From assembly GCA_026874595.1 (NCBI GenBank), contig CM049309.1, forward strand, positions 51,372,079 to 51,436,078: 64,000 nucleotides of DNA, written 5' to 3'. Made by a program: the position numbers and the translations under genes. This document shows positions 54,890 to 59,172 of this stretch, one piece after another. The stretch comes from Sipunculus nudus. Taxonomy: Eukaryota > Annelida > Sipuncula > Golfingiida > Sipunculidae. Positions within the stretch are counted from its first letter, which is position 1. Each line of letters opens with the position of its first letter. Under the pieces are notes generated by a model. The model was not told where the DNA came from and did no database searches. It worked only from the letters and a program-made list of their open reading frames with translations.

Positions 54890-56278
54890 TATATACTTTG
54901 ATGGCAATTATGTATATGTTTTCATCTTTCTTTTAACACATTGTACAACTTAAATATTCTTGTACTTACCATTATTACAGCTGGCTCCCACAGGGAGTGA
55001 ATCCTTGCTAAGTGCCATGCAGTTCATTAAGAATCCTTTCCAAATGTGTGAAAGGGTATCTCGCATGATGCATAACCTGCTTGACCGCATTCAGCATCTC
55101 AAGGGCAATCCAAGATCAAAAGGTTAGTCCTGCTCAACAACTTACTACTAATACTGCAAGAAGATAAAACACACATTATTGATCTCTCATTGTGGTGAAG
55201 AAATATTACTACCATCTCTAATGTACTGAATGTACCACATGACAGTTTTGACAGTTTTGGGTCATTTATGTTGTCGGTATCAGCAAATCATGGCTTTATG
55301 TATTCTGATGACCTACACATCAGAGACTGTCAAGTGATCTTACTTTCCCTACTTTTTTTGTCTCGTCAAACTTTTCCTTCTTTTTCACAACACATACTGT
55401 TTCCTGCTTTGTCCTATTGCTTGGTTTGTTTTGTGACAATTAAAAAAAATACCATAAAATACTGTGGAATTGTTTCTTGTCTTCTTATAAGTAAACAGTT
55501 ATGGGCAGTTCGGAGATTTGTGTGGTGACAAAAATGCTGGTACAAACTGAGCACCATATAAATATTCTTAAATCTGTTCTCAATAATAAAATGCTTTTGA
55601 TTTTCCTTGCATGTTTTCCTCCTTTGATCCTACTTTTCCTGTATGTCTGATTCTATTTTCACCCTACTTTTTGTGCTTGACTGTCCTAACATTTTCTTGT
55701 GCTTCAGATAACAAAATAAACTTTGTAGGAATCAGAACAGTGTCCATGAAATTTATGTCAGTGTATTATATAACACAGTGCTGTAGATATGGTTGGTGAA
55801 CTTAAACTTTTGTTTTAGTCTGAACCGGAGCAACCCAAAAAGAGCACATCAGTTAAAAGTTACTTCTTCAGGAAATGACTTTCCCTATCAGAATATGTTC
55901 ATTTTGTTTTCTCTTTAATTTTAAATTATCAACTTCTACATAGATATAGATATATGAAGTATGTCCGTTAAAAGCAGCTATTGTTTAGAAGTGTTTTCCT
56001 TATCATTATTTGTTCACTGTCTTTTACCATGAGATTTTGATCTAATTCCAGACATCAGGTTATACCATAACGAATCTTGGGAGTTGATGATTCGTCGATG
56101 GAGTAAACTGGTGAAGGATTTCACACAGAAGAACAAAGTGTATGAGATCAGTAAGATCCCTGACATCTACGACTGCATCAAGTATGACCTGCATCACAAT
56201 CAGAAAGTTCTTCGTTTTGACCAGGCAGAGGAATTGTATGCCTGCTCCAAAGCCCTCGCTGATATCGTTATCCCACAG
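8742..56278 (+). CDS. PPIP5K: Diphosphoinositol pentakisphosphate kinase (PPIP5K/VIP1), 18 coding exons, 3' end outside the window
   Basis: The product is a bifunctional cytosolic enzyme. Its N-terminal ATP-grasp domain phosphorylates InsP6/5-InsP7 to 1-InsP7/InsP8, and its histidine-acid-phosphatase-like domain removes the 1-phosphate (family knowledge). Joined exons: 8742-8932 (coding from 8771), 10108-10224, 10914-11086, 16440-16522, 17115-17269, 18141-18242, 18623-18784, 19986-20107, 20556-20657, 21013-21099, 22351-22539, 24472-24557 (or 25564-25640), 27511-27633, 30629-30750, 31448-31560, 53807-53873, 54981-55122, 56052-56278. Phases match at every junction and give 778 codons. Landmarks: [18 protein letters not shown] (about residues 59-76), [58 protein letters not shown] (metal/ATP site), RHGDRTPK (phosphatase signature, about 403-410), [45 protein letters not shown]. 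Order and spacing follow the animal family without large gaps. The remaining phosphatase domain and C-terminal tail lie beyond 64000. No in-frame stop or frameshift is seen, so the gene looks intact. Confidence 0.95.
8744..8761 (+). promoter_or_regulatory. Upstream ORF MKLRQ-stop just before the PPIP5K start
   Basis: ATG AAG TTA CGG CAG TGA, entirely within the exon and ending 9 nt before the ATG at 8771. A second ATG at 8763 opens a frame that overlaps the main start and runs to a TGA about 28 codons later. Both are read directly; any effect on translation is inference. Confidence 0.5.
9234..9874. mobile_element. hAT-like MITE filled with GTACCTAGGTACAGGTAC repeats
   Basis: Left end CAGGGTTGGTGCCAGGTA; right end reads CAGGGATGGGGCCAGGTAC on the other strand, so the termini are inverted repeats of the hAT CAGGG type. 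Flanking 8-mers are TTGCACCA (9226-9233) and TTACACCA (9875-9882), a 7 of 8 match as expected for an aged hAT target duplication. The interior has about 101-base tandem units at 9255-9480 built on the palindrome GTACCTAGGTAC and AGGTAC runs, again at 9735-9860, separated by AT-rich DNA. It occupies most of intron 1 (8933-10107). Confidence 0.85.
10108..10224 (+). CDS. PPIP5K: PPIP5K exon 2 (residues 55-93)
   Basis: Phase 0 to phase 0, 39 codons, acceptor tttgtag and donor CAG|gtaact. It encodes [18 protein letters not shown] followed by [16 protein letters not shown], the start of the conserved N-terminal part of the kinase domain. Confidence 0.93.
10225..10913 (+). other. PPIP5K intron 2, with a tandem pseudo-exon array
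   Basis: The first 290 bases are plain intron; the rest (about 10518-10913) is the 83-base repeat array described separately. Confidence 0.8.
10518..10913 (+). repeat. Tandem decayed copies of the exon 3 acceptor and exon start (83-base period)
   Basis: The exon 3 phrase GAGGAGTGGCCACATTGTGA recurs at 10521, 10604, 10687, 10770 and 10849 before the true exon copy at 10950 (spacings 83, 83, 83, 79, 101). Most copies include the polypyrimidine tract and acceptor (ctctctttttcag) and the GTGTTTGA-GAGAC exon start. All lack the six bases AATGAT and read into a TAG at CTGTAG, so they cannot code. Spurious splicing to their intact cag acceptors remains possible. Confidence 0.9.
10914..11086 (+). 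CDS. PPIP5K: PPIP5K exon 3 (residues 94-151), apparent GC donor
   Basis: Acceptor tctttttcag, then [20 protein letters not shown] and [14 protein letters not shown], family-typical sequence. Conserved coding ends at MQYKLQDR. To join in phase with exon 4 (G AGA GCT) the exon must end at 11086, giving donor AG|gcagga, a GC rather than GT donor. I found no GT in the right phase within the conserved end. Five decayed tandem copies of this exon's start lie just upstream. Confidence 0.82.
11111..11281. mobile_element. mariner-like MITE, 171 bases, TA-flanked
   Basis: Termini CAGTGAAACCTCATTGTGTC and, inverted, CAGTGAAACCTCGTTGTGTC (19 of 20 match). TA on both sides (11109-11110 and 11282-11283). 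It starts 24 bases after the proposed GC donor of exon 3. Too short to code a transposase. Confidence 0.85.
13048..13242. repeat. Long (CT)n/(GA)n microsatellite
   Basis: About 190 bases of CT dinucleotides with CTTT interruptions and two non-repeat breaks (near 13093 and 13170). Open frames through it encode only Ser/Leu or Arg/Glu dipeptide repeats and are not genes. Confidence 0.95.
13761..13774. repeat. Poly-C tract
   Basis: Uninterrupted run of C inside copy A2. Similar runs occur at about 31031-31046, 34117-34129 and 58112-58133; their lengths are prone to assembly error. Confidence 0.8.
16440..16522 (+). CDS. PPIP5K: PPIP5K exon 4 (residues 151-179)
   Basis: Acceptor ctttttccag; 83 nt, phase 2 in and phase 1 out, donor AAAG|gtagtt. 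It encodes [20 protein letters not shown], matching the family segment that follows the QDR motif and ends in PRYAI-x-x-R. Confidence 0.9.
16523..17114 (+). other. PPIP5K intron 4, with a truncated mariner-like MITE
   Basis: 16598-16752 begins TACAGTGTAACCTGTCTGAC and has the internal pattern 'agaccacc.ttctatttagaccac.tgtctaaaaagaccacctttgtct'. The right terminus is only partly present (CACAGGTTGTC). The remainder is AT-rich intron. Confidence 0.55.
17115..17269 (+). CDS. PPIP5K: PPIP5K exon 5 (residues 179-230), ATP-grasp core
   Basis: Acceptor ttattttag; donor AAG|gtaggt. It carries [20 protein letters not shown] followed by [20 protein letters not shown], one of the strongest family signatures, within the nucleotide and inositol-phosphate binding region. 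Confidence 0.95.
17270..18140 (+). other. PPIP5K intron 5
   Basis: AT-rich intron of 871 bases. I see no repeat family or coding sequence in it. Confidence 0.6.
18141..18242 (+). CDS. PPIP5K: PPIP5K exon 6 (residues 231-264)
   Basis: Acceptor ctgaatacag; 34 codons, phase 0 to phase 0, donor AAG|gtgagc. It ends in [15 protein letters not shown], a conserved kinase segment. Confidence 0.94.
18395..18520. repeat. Tandem duplication, period 64, in intron 6
   Basis: 'ttggcaagtttattgggtatgttgagact...aaatatc' at 18399 recurs as 'ttggcaagttaactggttatgttaagacttacaaatatc' at 18463. Confidence 0.75.
18580..18613 (+). mobile_element. Solo 3' terminus of family A next to the exon 7 acceptor
   Basis: TGTCAGCTGAGTGTCATGAC then CAATGGATCATTTGT matches the family A end (compare 8481-8514 and 49925-49957). 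No start of the element is seen in intron 6 (18243-18622), so it is truncated. It ends 9 bases before exon 7. Confidence 0.75.
18623..18784 (+). CDS. PPIP5K: PPIP5K exon 7 (residues 265-318)
   Basis: 54 codons, phase 0 to phase 0, [20 protein letters not shown] through VCLAFK, donor AAA|gtaagt. The acceptor (tattgttcag) begins only 9 nt after the terminus of a family A mobile element. Confidence 0.95.
18785..19985 (+). other. PPIP5K intron 7
   Basis: 1201 bases, AT-rich. No repeat family or coding sequence recognised. Confidence 0.6.
19986..20107 (+). CDS. PPIP5K: PPIP5K exon 8 (residues 319-359), kinase metal site
   Basis: Acceptor ttcag; [20 protein letters not shown] then NGFSFVK. The D-V-N-G motif holds the conserved metal-binding Asp and Asn of the ATP-grasp kinase (family knowledge). 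Ends in phase 2 with CTG GG|gtaagt. Confidence 0.95.
20108..20555 (+). other. PPIP5K intron 8
   Basis: 448 bases with nothing recognised except splice signals. Confidence 0.6.
20556..20657 (+). CDS. PPIP5K: PPIP5K exon 9 (residues 359-393)
   Basis: Acceptor ctttacag; encodes [20 protein letters not shown] and [12 protein letters not shown], the linker between the kinase and phosphatase domains. Donor AT|gtgagt in phase 2. Confidence 0.93.
20658..21012 (+). other. PPIP5K intron 9, possible decayed copy of the exon 10 start
   Basis: At 20943 GATGGAGCTGTGGTGTTACA resembles the exon 10 start at 21013 (GATGGAGCTGCGTTGTGTCA), with a similar pyrimidine-rich lead, 70 bases apart. Ten bases are identical at the start of the match and 17 of 21 overall. 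Confidence 0.45.
21013..21099 (+). CDS. PPIP5K: PPIP5K exon 10 (residues 393-422), phosphatase signature
   Basis: Encodes [27 protein letters not shown] is the histidine acid phosphatase nucleophile motif, intact here, which suggests the phosphatase domain has not lost its first catalytic block. Donor AA|gtaagt. Confidence 0.95.
21100..22350 (+). other. PPIP5K intron 10
   Basis: Contains an interspersed repeat (about 21220-21390: 'cttgggacggccgggactacttgtctcaaccgtcacatttcaaagtaaaaatttgt') related to sequence at 33880-34040 and 43690-43870. It also contains a perfect-ended inverted repeat at 21916-21975, listed separately. The rest is unrecognised. Confidence 0.5.
21916..21975. repeat. Hairpin-forming inverted repeat in intron 10
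   Basis: CAGTTGCAGTG...ATAACTTA...ATAAGTTAT...CACTGCAACTG: arms of about 22 bases with few mismatches around a short loop. Confidence 0.7.
22351..22539 (+). CDS. PPIP5K: PPIP5K exon 11 (residues 422-485)
   Basis: Acceptor acattttcag; encodes [32 protein letters not shown] and [10 protein letters not shown], matching the family. The stretch between them ([12 protein letters not shown]) is variable and charged. Donor AT|gtgagt. Confidence 0.94.
23028..23081. repeat. (TA)n microsatellite in intron 11
   Basis: About 52 bases of alternating TA. Other TA runs lie at 54857-54886 and 56286-56308. Confidence 0.95.
23174..24345. mobile_element. hAT-like element split by a family A insertion
   Basis: Left part (23174-23340, CAGGGTTCCTATTAACTCGT) and right part (24080-24345, ending GGAGTCCTGAG) align in order with the intact copy at 42038-42467. 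The intervening 23343-24065 is a family A element. No clear target duplication is visible here. Confidence 0.55.
23343..24065 (+). mobile_element. Family A element, copy A3
   Basis: Start AGCTCAGCTGACTATAAGTC with a CCGT microsatellite; end GTCAGCTGAGCACAGTGACC then CATAGGTACCTTT. About 0.72 kb and of the second core subtype. The interior is non-coding. Confidence 0.8.
24351..24504 (+). repeat. 60-base tandem repeat spanning the exon 12a acceptor
   Basis: GGTATGTTCCTTTCTCAAGC at 24411 and GGTATGGCCATTTCTCAGGC at 24471 are exactly 60 bases apart, both preceded by an acceptor (ctttatag and ctttgtag). A third, more decayed copy precedes them at about 24351. The 24411 copy would read into unrelated residues ([13 protein letters not shown]) with no stop for some distance, but its exon end is lost into the next unit. 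Confidence 0.85.
24472..24557 (+). CDS. PPIP5K: PPIP5K exon 12a (28 full codons), one of two alternative copies
   Basis: Acceptor ctttgtag, then [20 protein letters not shown] and PKKSSSDEG. Phase 2 in, phase 1 out, donor GAGG|gtttgt, which is weak. It is the closer of the two copies to the usual animal sequence ([13 protein letters not shown]). It joins exons 11 and 13 in frame, and so does exon 12b. Confidence 0.88.
25564..25640 (+). CDS. PPIP5K: PPIP5K exon 12b (25 full codons), alternative copy
   Basis: Acceptor cttttatag, then [20 protein letters not shown] and VSSEEG, donor GAGG|gttcgt. Same phases as 12a. The start is homologous to 12a ([15 protein letters not shown] against [15 protein letters not shown]) and the end diverges; it is three codons shorter. 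Splicing both in series would be phase 1 into phase 2 and break the frame, so they should be mutually exclusive. The frame is open and the synonymous-looking changes suggest it is maintained. Confidence 0.82.
26427..26739 (+). mobile_element. Family A element, short copy A4
   Basis: Start AGCTCATCTGACTGAAAGTC; end GTCAGCTGAGCATCATGACC then CCTGGGTCACTTGT. About 313 bases with a single core unit of the first subtype ('ggcacaatttgtaactgccggacctagaatcttc', 'gaaattaggcctctgttacccatatcc'). It shows the minimal form of the family. Confidence 0.85.
27511..27633 (+). CDS. PPIP5K: PPIP5K exon 13 (residues 514-555)
   Basis: Acceptor tcccttccag; encodes [20 protein letters not shown] and [13 protein letters not shown], the conserved phosphatase-domain core. 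Donor CAAG|gtgtgt, phase 1. Confidence 0.94.
27850..28030. repeat. AT-rich tandem repeat, period 57
   Basis: 'gaatattatctcacaggtaatagagcacagt' begins at 27871 and recurs at 27928 and 27985 with small changes; weaker echoes continue to about 28260. Confidence 0.8.
29725..29900 (+). mobile_element. tRNA-derived SINE
   Basis: tRNA-like head with an A-box-like TGTGGTTAAGGCATTGG (about 29743-29759) and B box GGTTCAAACC (29781-29790), followed by a non-tRNA tail. The head does not fold into a complete cloverleaf as read, and it sits inside an intron. Confidence 0.7.
30629..30750 (+). CDS. PPIP5K: PPIP5K exon 14 (residues 555-595)
   Basis: Acceptor tttaacag; encodes [20 protein letters not shown] followed by [12 protein letters not shown], a near-invariant family block. 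Donor AAG|gtacat, phase 0. Confidence 0.95.
30751..31447 (+). other. PPIP5K intron 14
   Basis: 697 bases with a C-run (31031-31046) followed by CA-rich DNA. Nothing else recognised. Confidence 0.6.
31448..31560 (+). CDS. PPIP5K: PPIP5K exon 15 (residues 596-633)
   Basis: Acceptor ttttacag; encodes [20 protein letters not shown] and [11 protein letters not shown]. Ends in phase 2 (AT|gtaagt) in the variable linker that follows NGLLD in the family. It is followed by an intron of about 22.2 kb. Confidence 0.94.
35690..35767 (+). CDS. PPIP5K: Candidate PPIP5K cassette exon, 78 nt (26 codons)
   Basis: Strong acceptor (ttcctgtctatgctttcag) and open sequence [20 protein letters not shown] then YMESLG to a weak donor GG|gtctgt. 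It enters in phase 2 and leaves in phase 2, so it can be inserted between exons 15 and 16 without changing frame, at a point where family members vary in length. Against it: I do not recognise the insert in other PPIP5Ks, and about 60 nt downstream another frame reads like the end of a LINE reverse transcriptase ([11 protein letters not shown]), so it may be a transposon relic. Confidence 0.4.
37091..38174 (+). mobile_element. Family A element, copy A5
   Basis: Start AGCTGAGGTGACTGTCAGTC (diverged); end GTCAGCTGAGTGCTGTGACC then CATGGGTCCTTTGT. Second core subtype. Confidence 0.75.
40270..41280. repeat. Degenerate minisatellite-like phrases
   Basis: 'gcaggtgga.tgat' and 'gtaaggcaggtggattggtatacatgg' recur irregularly at 40310-40460 and 41140-41270. 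Low regularity; read as old tandem DNA. Confidence 0.4.
42038..42467. mobile_element. hAT-like non-autonomous element, 430 bases
   Basis: Begins CAGGGCTTCCACTGACTCTG and ends GGTGGGAGTCCT, flanked by TCATTTT on both sides (42031-42037 and 42468-42474), consistent with a target duplication. Internal sequence is shared with 23174-24345. Confidence 0.65.
43125..43370. mobile_element. Fragment of a second hAT-like family
   Basis: 'gtcagggcttgacattaacctg' at the left and 'attttctggaacttttacttgcccc' at the right match, on the opposite strand, 50052-50140. It is probably a truncated or diverged copy. Confidence 0.45.
45251..47205 (+). mobile_element. Family B Helitron-like element, copy B2
   Basis: Starts TTGTATCGCCAGACATAGTC; ends with hairpin GGCACCTGCGGTGCC (47178-47192), nine bases, CTAG (47202-47205). 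5' flank ...ccataA, 3' flank TTGTTTGTATGG; joined, they match the host unit seen at 44879 (ccataattgtttgcatgg), so insertion was at A^T with no target duplication. The core has about 332-base units (gcattataagtcaaaaactaatgg at 45652, 45991, 46318, 46651, 46977) arranged as an approximately 660-base dimer. Confidence 0.85.
47920..49738 (+). mobile_element. Family B Helitron-like element, copy B3
   Basis: Starts TTGTATCCCCAGACAAAGTC; ends with hairpin GGCACCTGCAGTGCC (49711-49725), nine bases, CTAG (49735-49738). Flanks gtgttttA and TTAGTTTCTGCAG join to match the host unit (gtgtttcatcagtttctgcag). One core unit of the B2 kind (to about 48420) is followed by a different tandem array (48430-49610) with AGGTCAAAGGTCAAGGTCA motifs at roughly 290-300-base spacing. 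Confidence 0.85.
50052..50445. mobile_element. Probable hAT-like non-autonomous element
   Basis: CAGGGCTCAACATTAAGGGT at the left and ...TTATGTCAGGCCCTG at the right give short CAGGGC-type inverted termini. GCATCA lies next to both ends, offset by one base. The interior near 50085-50110 matches 43330-43350 in reverse. Confidence 0.5.
50950..51210 (-). mobile_element. SINE, reverse copy of the 56345 family
   Basis: 'ccattcttgtagctttttt...ggggagca' is the reverse complement of the 3' part of the SINE at 56345-56610 (tgctcccc...aaaaagctacaagaatgg). Confidence 0.6.
52220..52640. mobile_element. Possible old MITE
   Basis: 'gtgctgtaaggatacactgatgcacctatacatcacaatac' at the left and, inverted, 'taaagatacattatctaatgataaaatatgtatcacaatac' at the right suggest imperfect inverted ends. 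Termini and target duplication are not clear. Confidence 0.35.
53807..53873 (+). CDS. PPIP5K: PPIP5K exon 16 (residues 633-655)
   Basis: Acceptor ctttcttttcag; encodes [20 protein letters not shown] then EK, matching the family VKxxLxExLxxDRDFTxEDYEK. Donor AAG|gtgata, phase 0. A 135-base duplicated MITE end begins about 20 nt downstream. Confidence 0.93.
53894..54160. repeat. 135-base tandem duplication after exon 16
   Basis: 53894-54027 ('caaaggtgcatgatacacccgtcatatg...cgcgaatgggaaataatcgcaaaaatgacac') is repeated almost exactly from about 54030. It includes the left end of the MITE below plus about 50 bases of flank. Confidence 0.9.
53943..54517. mobile_element. CG-rich-ended MITE
   Basis: Left end TACTGTGGTTGCCTTTTTGT then TCGCGAGG; right end, inverted, TACTGTGGTTGGCTTCATAT then TCGCGAGG (54490-54517). 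TA is present at both outer edges. Repeated TTCGCGA and 'aaaatgacaccctcgcgaa' motifs lie inside each end. No transposase. Confidence 0.75.
54640..54850 (+). mobile_element. tRNA-derived SINE in intron 16
   Basis: B box GGTTCGATCCC at 54697-54707, with a tail containing 'ggtggtttctcctggattctccagtttcctcc', a conserved-looking SINE body. A TA microsatellite follows at 54857-54886. Confidence 0.6.
54981..55122 (+). CDS. PPIP5K: PPIP5K exon 17 (residues 656-703)
   Basis: Acceptor ccattattacag; encodes [20 protein letters not shown] and [20 protein letters not shown]. Position and the FIKNP motif fit the family (LTPSGSxSLxxxMxxIKNP). Donor AAAG|gttagt, phase 1. Confidence 0.92.
55123..56051 (+). 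other. PPIP5K intron 17
   Basis: 929 bases, pyrimidine-rich in the middle (55340-55700). No repeat family or gene recognised. Confidence 0.6.
56052..56278 (+). CDS. PPIP5K: PPIP5K exon 18 (residues 703-778), last exon in the window
   Basis: Acceptor ctaattccag; encodes [38 protein letters not shown] and [15 protein letters not shown]. Donor CAG|gtgagg, phase 0. The family continues with an EYGIT-x-x-EKLEIA segment, which I could not find before 64000, so the next exon lies downstream. Confidence 0.95.
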
Positions 56279-56344
56279 GTGAGGAGATTATATATATATA
56301 TATATATTAATATATAACTTTGTCTGTTTTATCTGTAATATCTG

Positions 56345-56610
56345 TGGAGCATGGTGGAGAAATAATAAAGAACACTGGACTTGTGAATGCAAGGTTGCGG
56401 GTTTGTGTCTCGTCCAGACCACCTTCCATGCTATGACTCCTCATCAAAGTCTTTAACATATGGATGCACTCTCTCAACCAAAGGGTAAATGGCTACTGGT
56501 CATGGGTGGGAGGCAAATGTAGGACAAATAACATTCTGAAGCTGTTATTGCTGCTTGGGTTGTATGCTCCCCTGAGTGCTGAGAAAAAGCTACAAGAATG
56601 GACAGGCCAA
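56345..56610 (+). mobile_element. tRNA-derived SINE in intron 18
   Basis: tRNA-like head (gcatggtggagaaat..., B-box-like GGGTTTGTGTCTCG near 56399-56412) with a long tail ending 'gagaaaaagctacaagaatgg'. A reversed copy lies at 50950-51210. Confidence 0.6.
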
Positions 56611-57284
56611 ACAGACCAGGAAGATTAAGTGTATTGTTGGTTAAGACTGACATTGTTGGTGATATATCAGACCATTACCCCTAAGTTTACCTTGTTTGCC
56701 TCCCGCTCCCTTCCAACATTAGAACAGGGGACATTGATTTGGCCTTTCCGTCTACCTGTGTGCTCTATCATGTTCTTTACAGGGGTAAATTGATCTGATT
56801 TCAAGCGAACCTGTCAGCTTATGCCATGTTGTCCAGCATCTGTTTGTTAACCCATACTATCCCAAAAATGGCATGAGCTAGCATCACTAAACTTAATGCA
56901 AAAAAATCAGTCAAATAAAAAATTTTATTGGATTTTGCTTATTTTTTTTAACTATCTGCATTTACTTAGATTTTATAAGCAAAAAACTAAAAAATATTTT
57001 AAAATCTTCTCTGAAACTGTCCAGCCAAATTGTTCAATATTTCACAGAAATAATTCCTGAAACAATCTCTCTGAAGTTTATTAGAATGGTTCTAATTCTG
57101 TGAATTTAAGCTGAGTTACAGGAAGCTGAACATAGTCATGTGGCCAAAAATGACACTAAAATTACATTATCAGAAACGGCTGGAGCTATCATCAACAATA
57201 TTTTATACCAGTGTTGGTTACATGAGTCTTATTTGAAATTGAGTTATAGGTGCCTGTAGGCCTTGTCCTTTTGTAAGCATTTTT

Positions 57285-58130
57285 AGCTCAGCTGAACTCA
57301 ACTGAGCTAAAGTCATGGTCCATTGTACGTGGTCTGTCTGTCAGTCCATCTGTCTATCTGTCCATCCATTAGACTGGCACATTTTAAAACCATTACACCT
57401 ACAAATCCAAAATTTGGCATACTGTTAGATGTCCCAAAGATCTTGTACAAACCCGAAATCTGGGTCACTGGGACTTTGAGAAATTAAGGAAAAAAACCTC
57501 AATTTTCCATTGAAAACCTATTATCACACTTCAGGACTGCCTAATATAAAAACCACTAATTTGACATTTGTGATATTTACCATAGATATTCCCCTATATA
57601 GTTTCTATGTACATGCCAAATATTAAAACAGTAATACTCAATTAATAAAAGTTATAGGCCCAAATATAATGCACTTTGTCAAATCAGGAAAGATACTTAC
57701 TCACTTAACATGATAAGTGTTGGAGCTCGAGACTTTTTTCAGGTAAATAAAATTATTCAATCAAGATTCAATTGTGCAACCAAAATTAGATCTGAATTTT
57801 ATAAATTTTATAAGTTATCAGCATTAATATTAAAACAGTACCTTAAATTTGCCCAACTTTGACCATGGCACACTTTTTTCCTGTAAGTACATTTGATTTA
57901 ATTTTCACAGCAAATACACATAAGTAATTAATGTTATATTCTGAAATTTGAAGTAAAAGCTAAAAAATTAGGCGAGTTATTGAAGTGTCTTTCAGAGGTT
58001 CTATTGTATTCATTTGCATCTCCAGGCTGACCACTTCTGGTCACTACAGCCCTGCATTTGGATAACATTATTCATAATGCAACACTGGGCCAGCAACTCT
58101 TCTCATGTCTACCCCCCCCCCCCCCCCCCC
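57285..58130 (+). mobile_element. Family A element, copy A7, right end missing
   Basis: Start AGCTCAGCTGAACTCAACTG with a shortened hairpin; second core subtype follows. No family A terminus is present; it runs into a poly-C tract (58112-58133) and family C. Confidence 0.6.
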
Positions 58131-58149
58131 CCCAAGTGTATTGCAATAA

Positions 58150-59143
58150 TTAGGGCCCCCCTTGACAAGTGGTGCCCTATAGTGATCACCGTTTCAGTCG
58201 GTCCTTCCATACTTCCGTCCTTCCGTCAGTGACACTTTCTTTCGCACGCAATAACTCAACCACAACATACTGCAGCTTTCCGAAAATCCACAGAGATGAT
58301 TAGTCCCTATGAGGGCTCCAGACCTATTGAATTACAGACCTGTCGGAATTCAAATATGGCCGCCACAGCCCCATCGCTGATTTTCTTTCACACGCAATAA
58401 TTCAACAACAACCTACTGCAGCTTTCCCAAATTCACAGGGATGATTGGTACCTATGAGGGCTCCAGACCTTTTGAATAACAGACCTGTCTGAATTCCAAT
58501 ATGGCCTCCACAGCCTGATCGCTGATTTTCTTTTGTATGCGATAATTCAACAACAACCATTGCAGCTCTCAGAAAATCCACAGGGATGATTGGTACCTAT
58601 GAGGGCTCCAAACCTGTTGAATTACAGACCTGTTGGAATTCCAATTGTTGCCACAGCCCAATCACTGATTTTCTTTCATGTATGATAACTCAACAACAAC
58701 CTCCTGCAGCTTTCCCAAATTCACAGGGATGATTGGTTCCTGTAAGGGCTCCAGACCTTTTGAATTACAGACCTGTTGGAACTACAGTATGGTTGCCATT
58801 GCCCACTTGCTGATTTTCTTTTGTGCGTGACAACTAAACAACAACATACTTCAGCTTTTTCAAATTTACAGGGATCATTGGTCTCTATGAGGGCTCCAGA
58901 CCTATTGAATTACAGACTTGCTCAGAATCAAATATGGCTAACAGACTACATTCGGTGATTTTCTATTGCACACATTATTTTAGACATATCTTCTGTAATC
59001 CAGTATGATTTTTTCCCTCATGCATTTTTATAAAAACCTGTTTGTGATATTTTTCAAATTTAACTCAATTTTTCACCCATATGTAAACTAATCCAGCACT
59101 AGCAGAAACACGGGGCCCTCTGAGGACCATTGTCCAACCACAT
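58150..59143. repeat. Family C: element with five tandem units of about 147 bases
   Basis: 'gatgattggtacctatgagggctccagacct' recurs at about 58293, 58440, 58587, 58730 and 58873. Units also hold 'ataactcaacaacaacctactgcagctttc' and 'attacagacctgttggaattccaatatgg'. Bounded by 'aattagggcccccctt' and 'acggggccctctgagg...catctag', short inverted GGGCCC ends, with a CTAG at the right as in family B. Confidence 0.75.
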
Positions 59144-59172
59144 CTAGTTGCTGTTGTTTGAACTGCATTTTT

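Noticed and set aside
58112-58133. Long C-run as a possible G-quadruplex regulatory site
   Set aside because: A homopolymer at a repeat boundary; length is unreliable and no regulatory context is visible.
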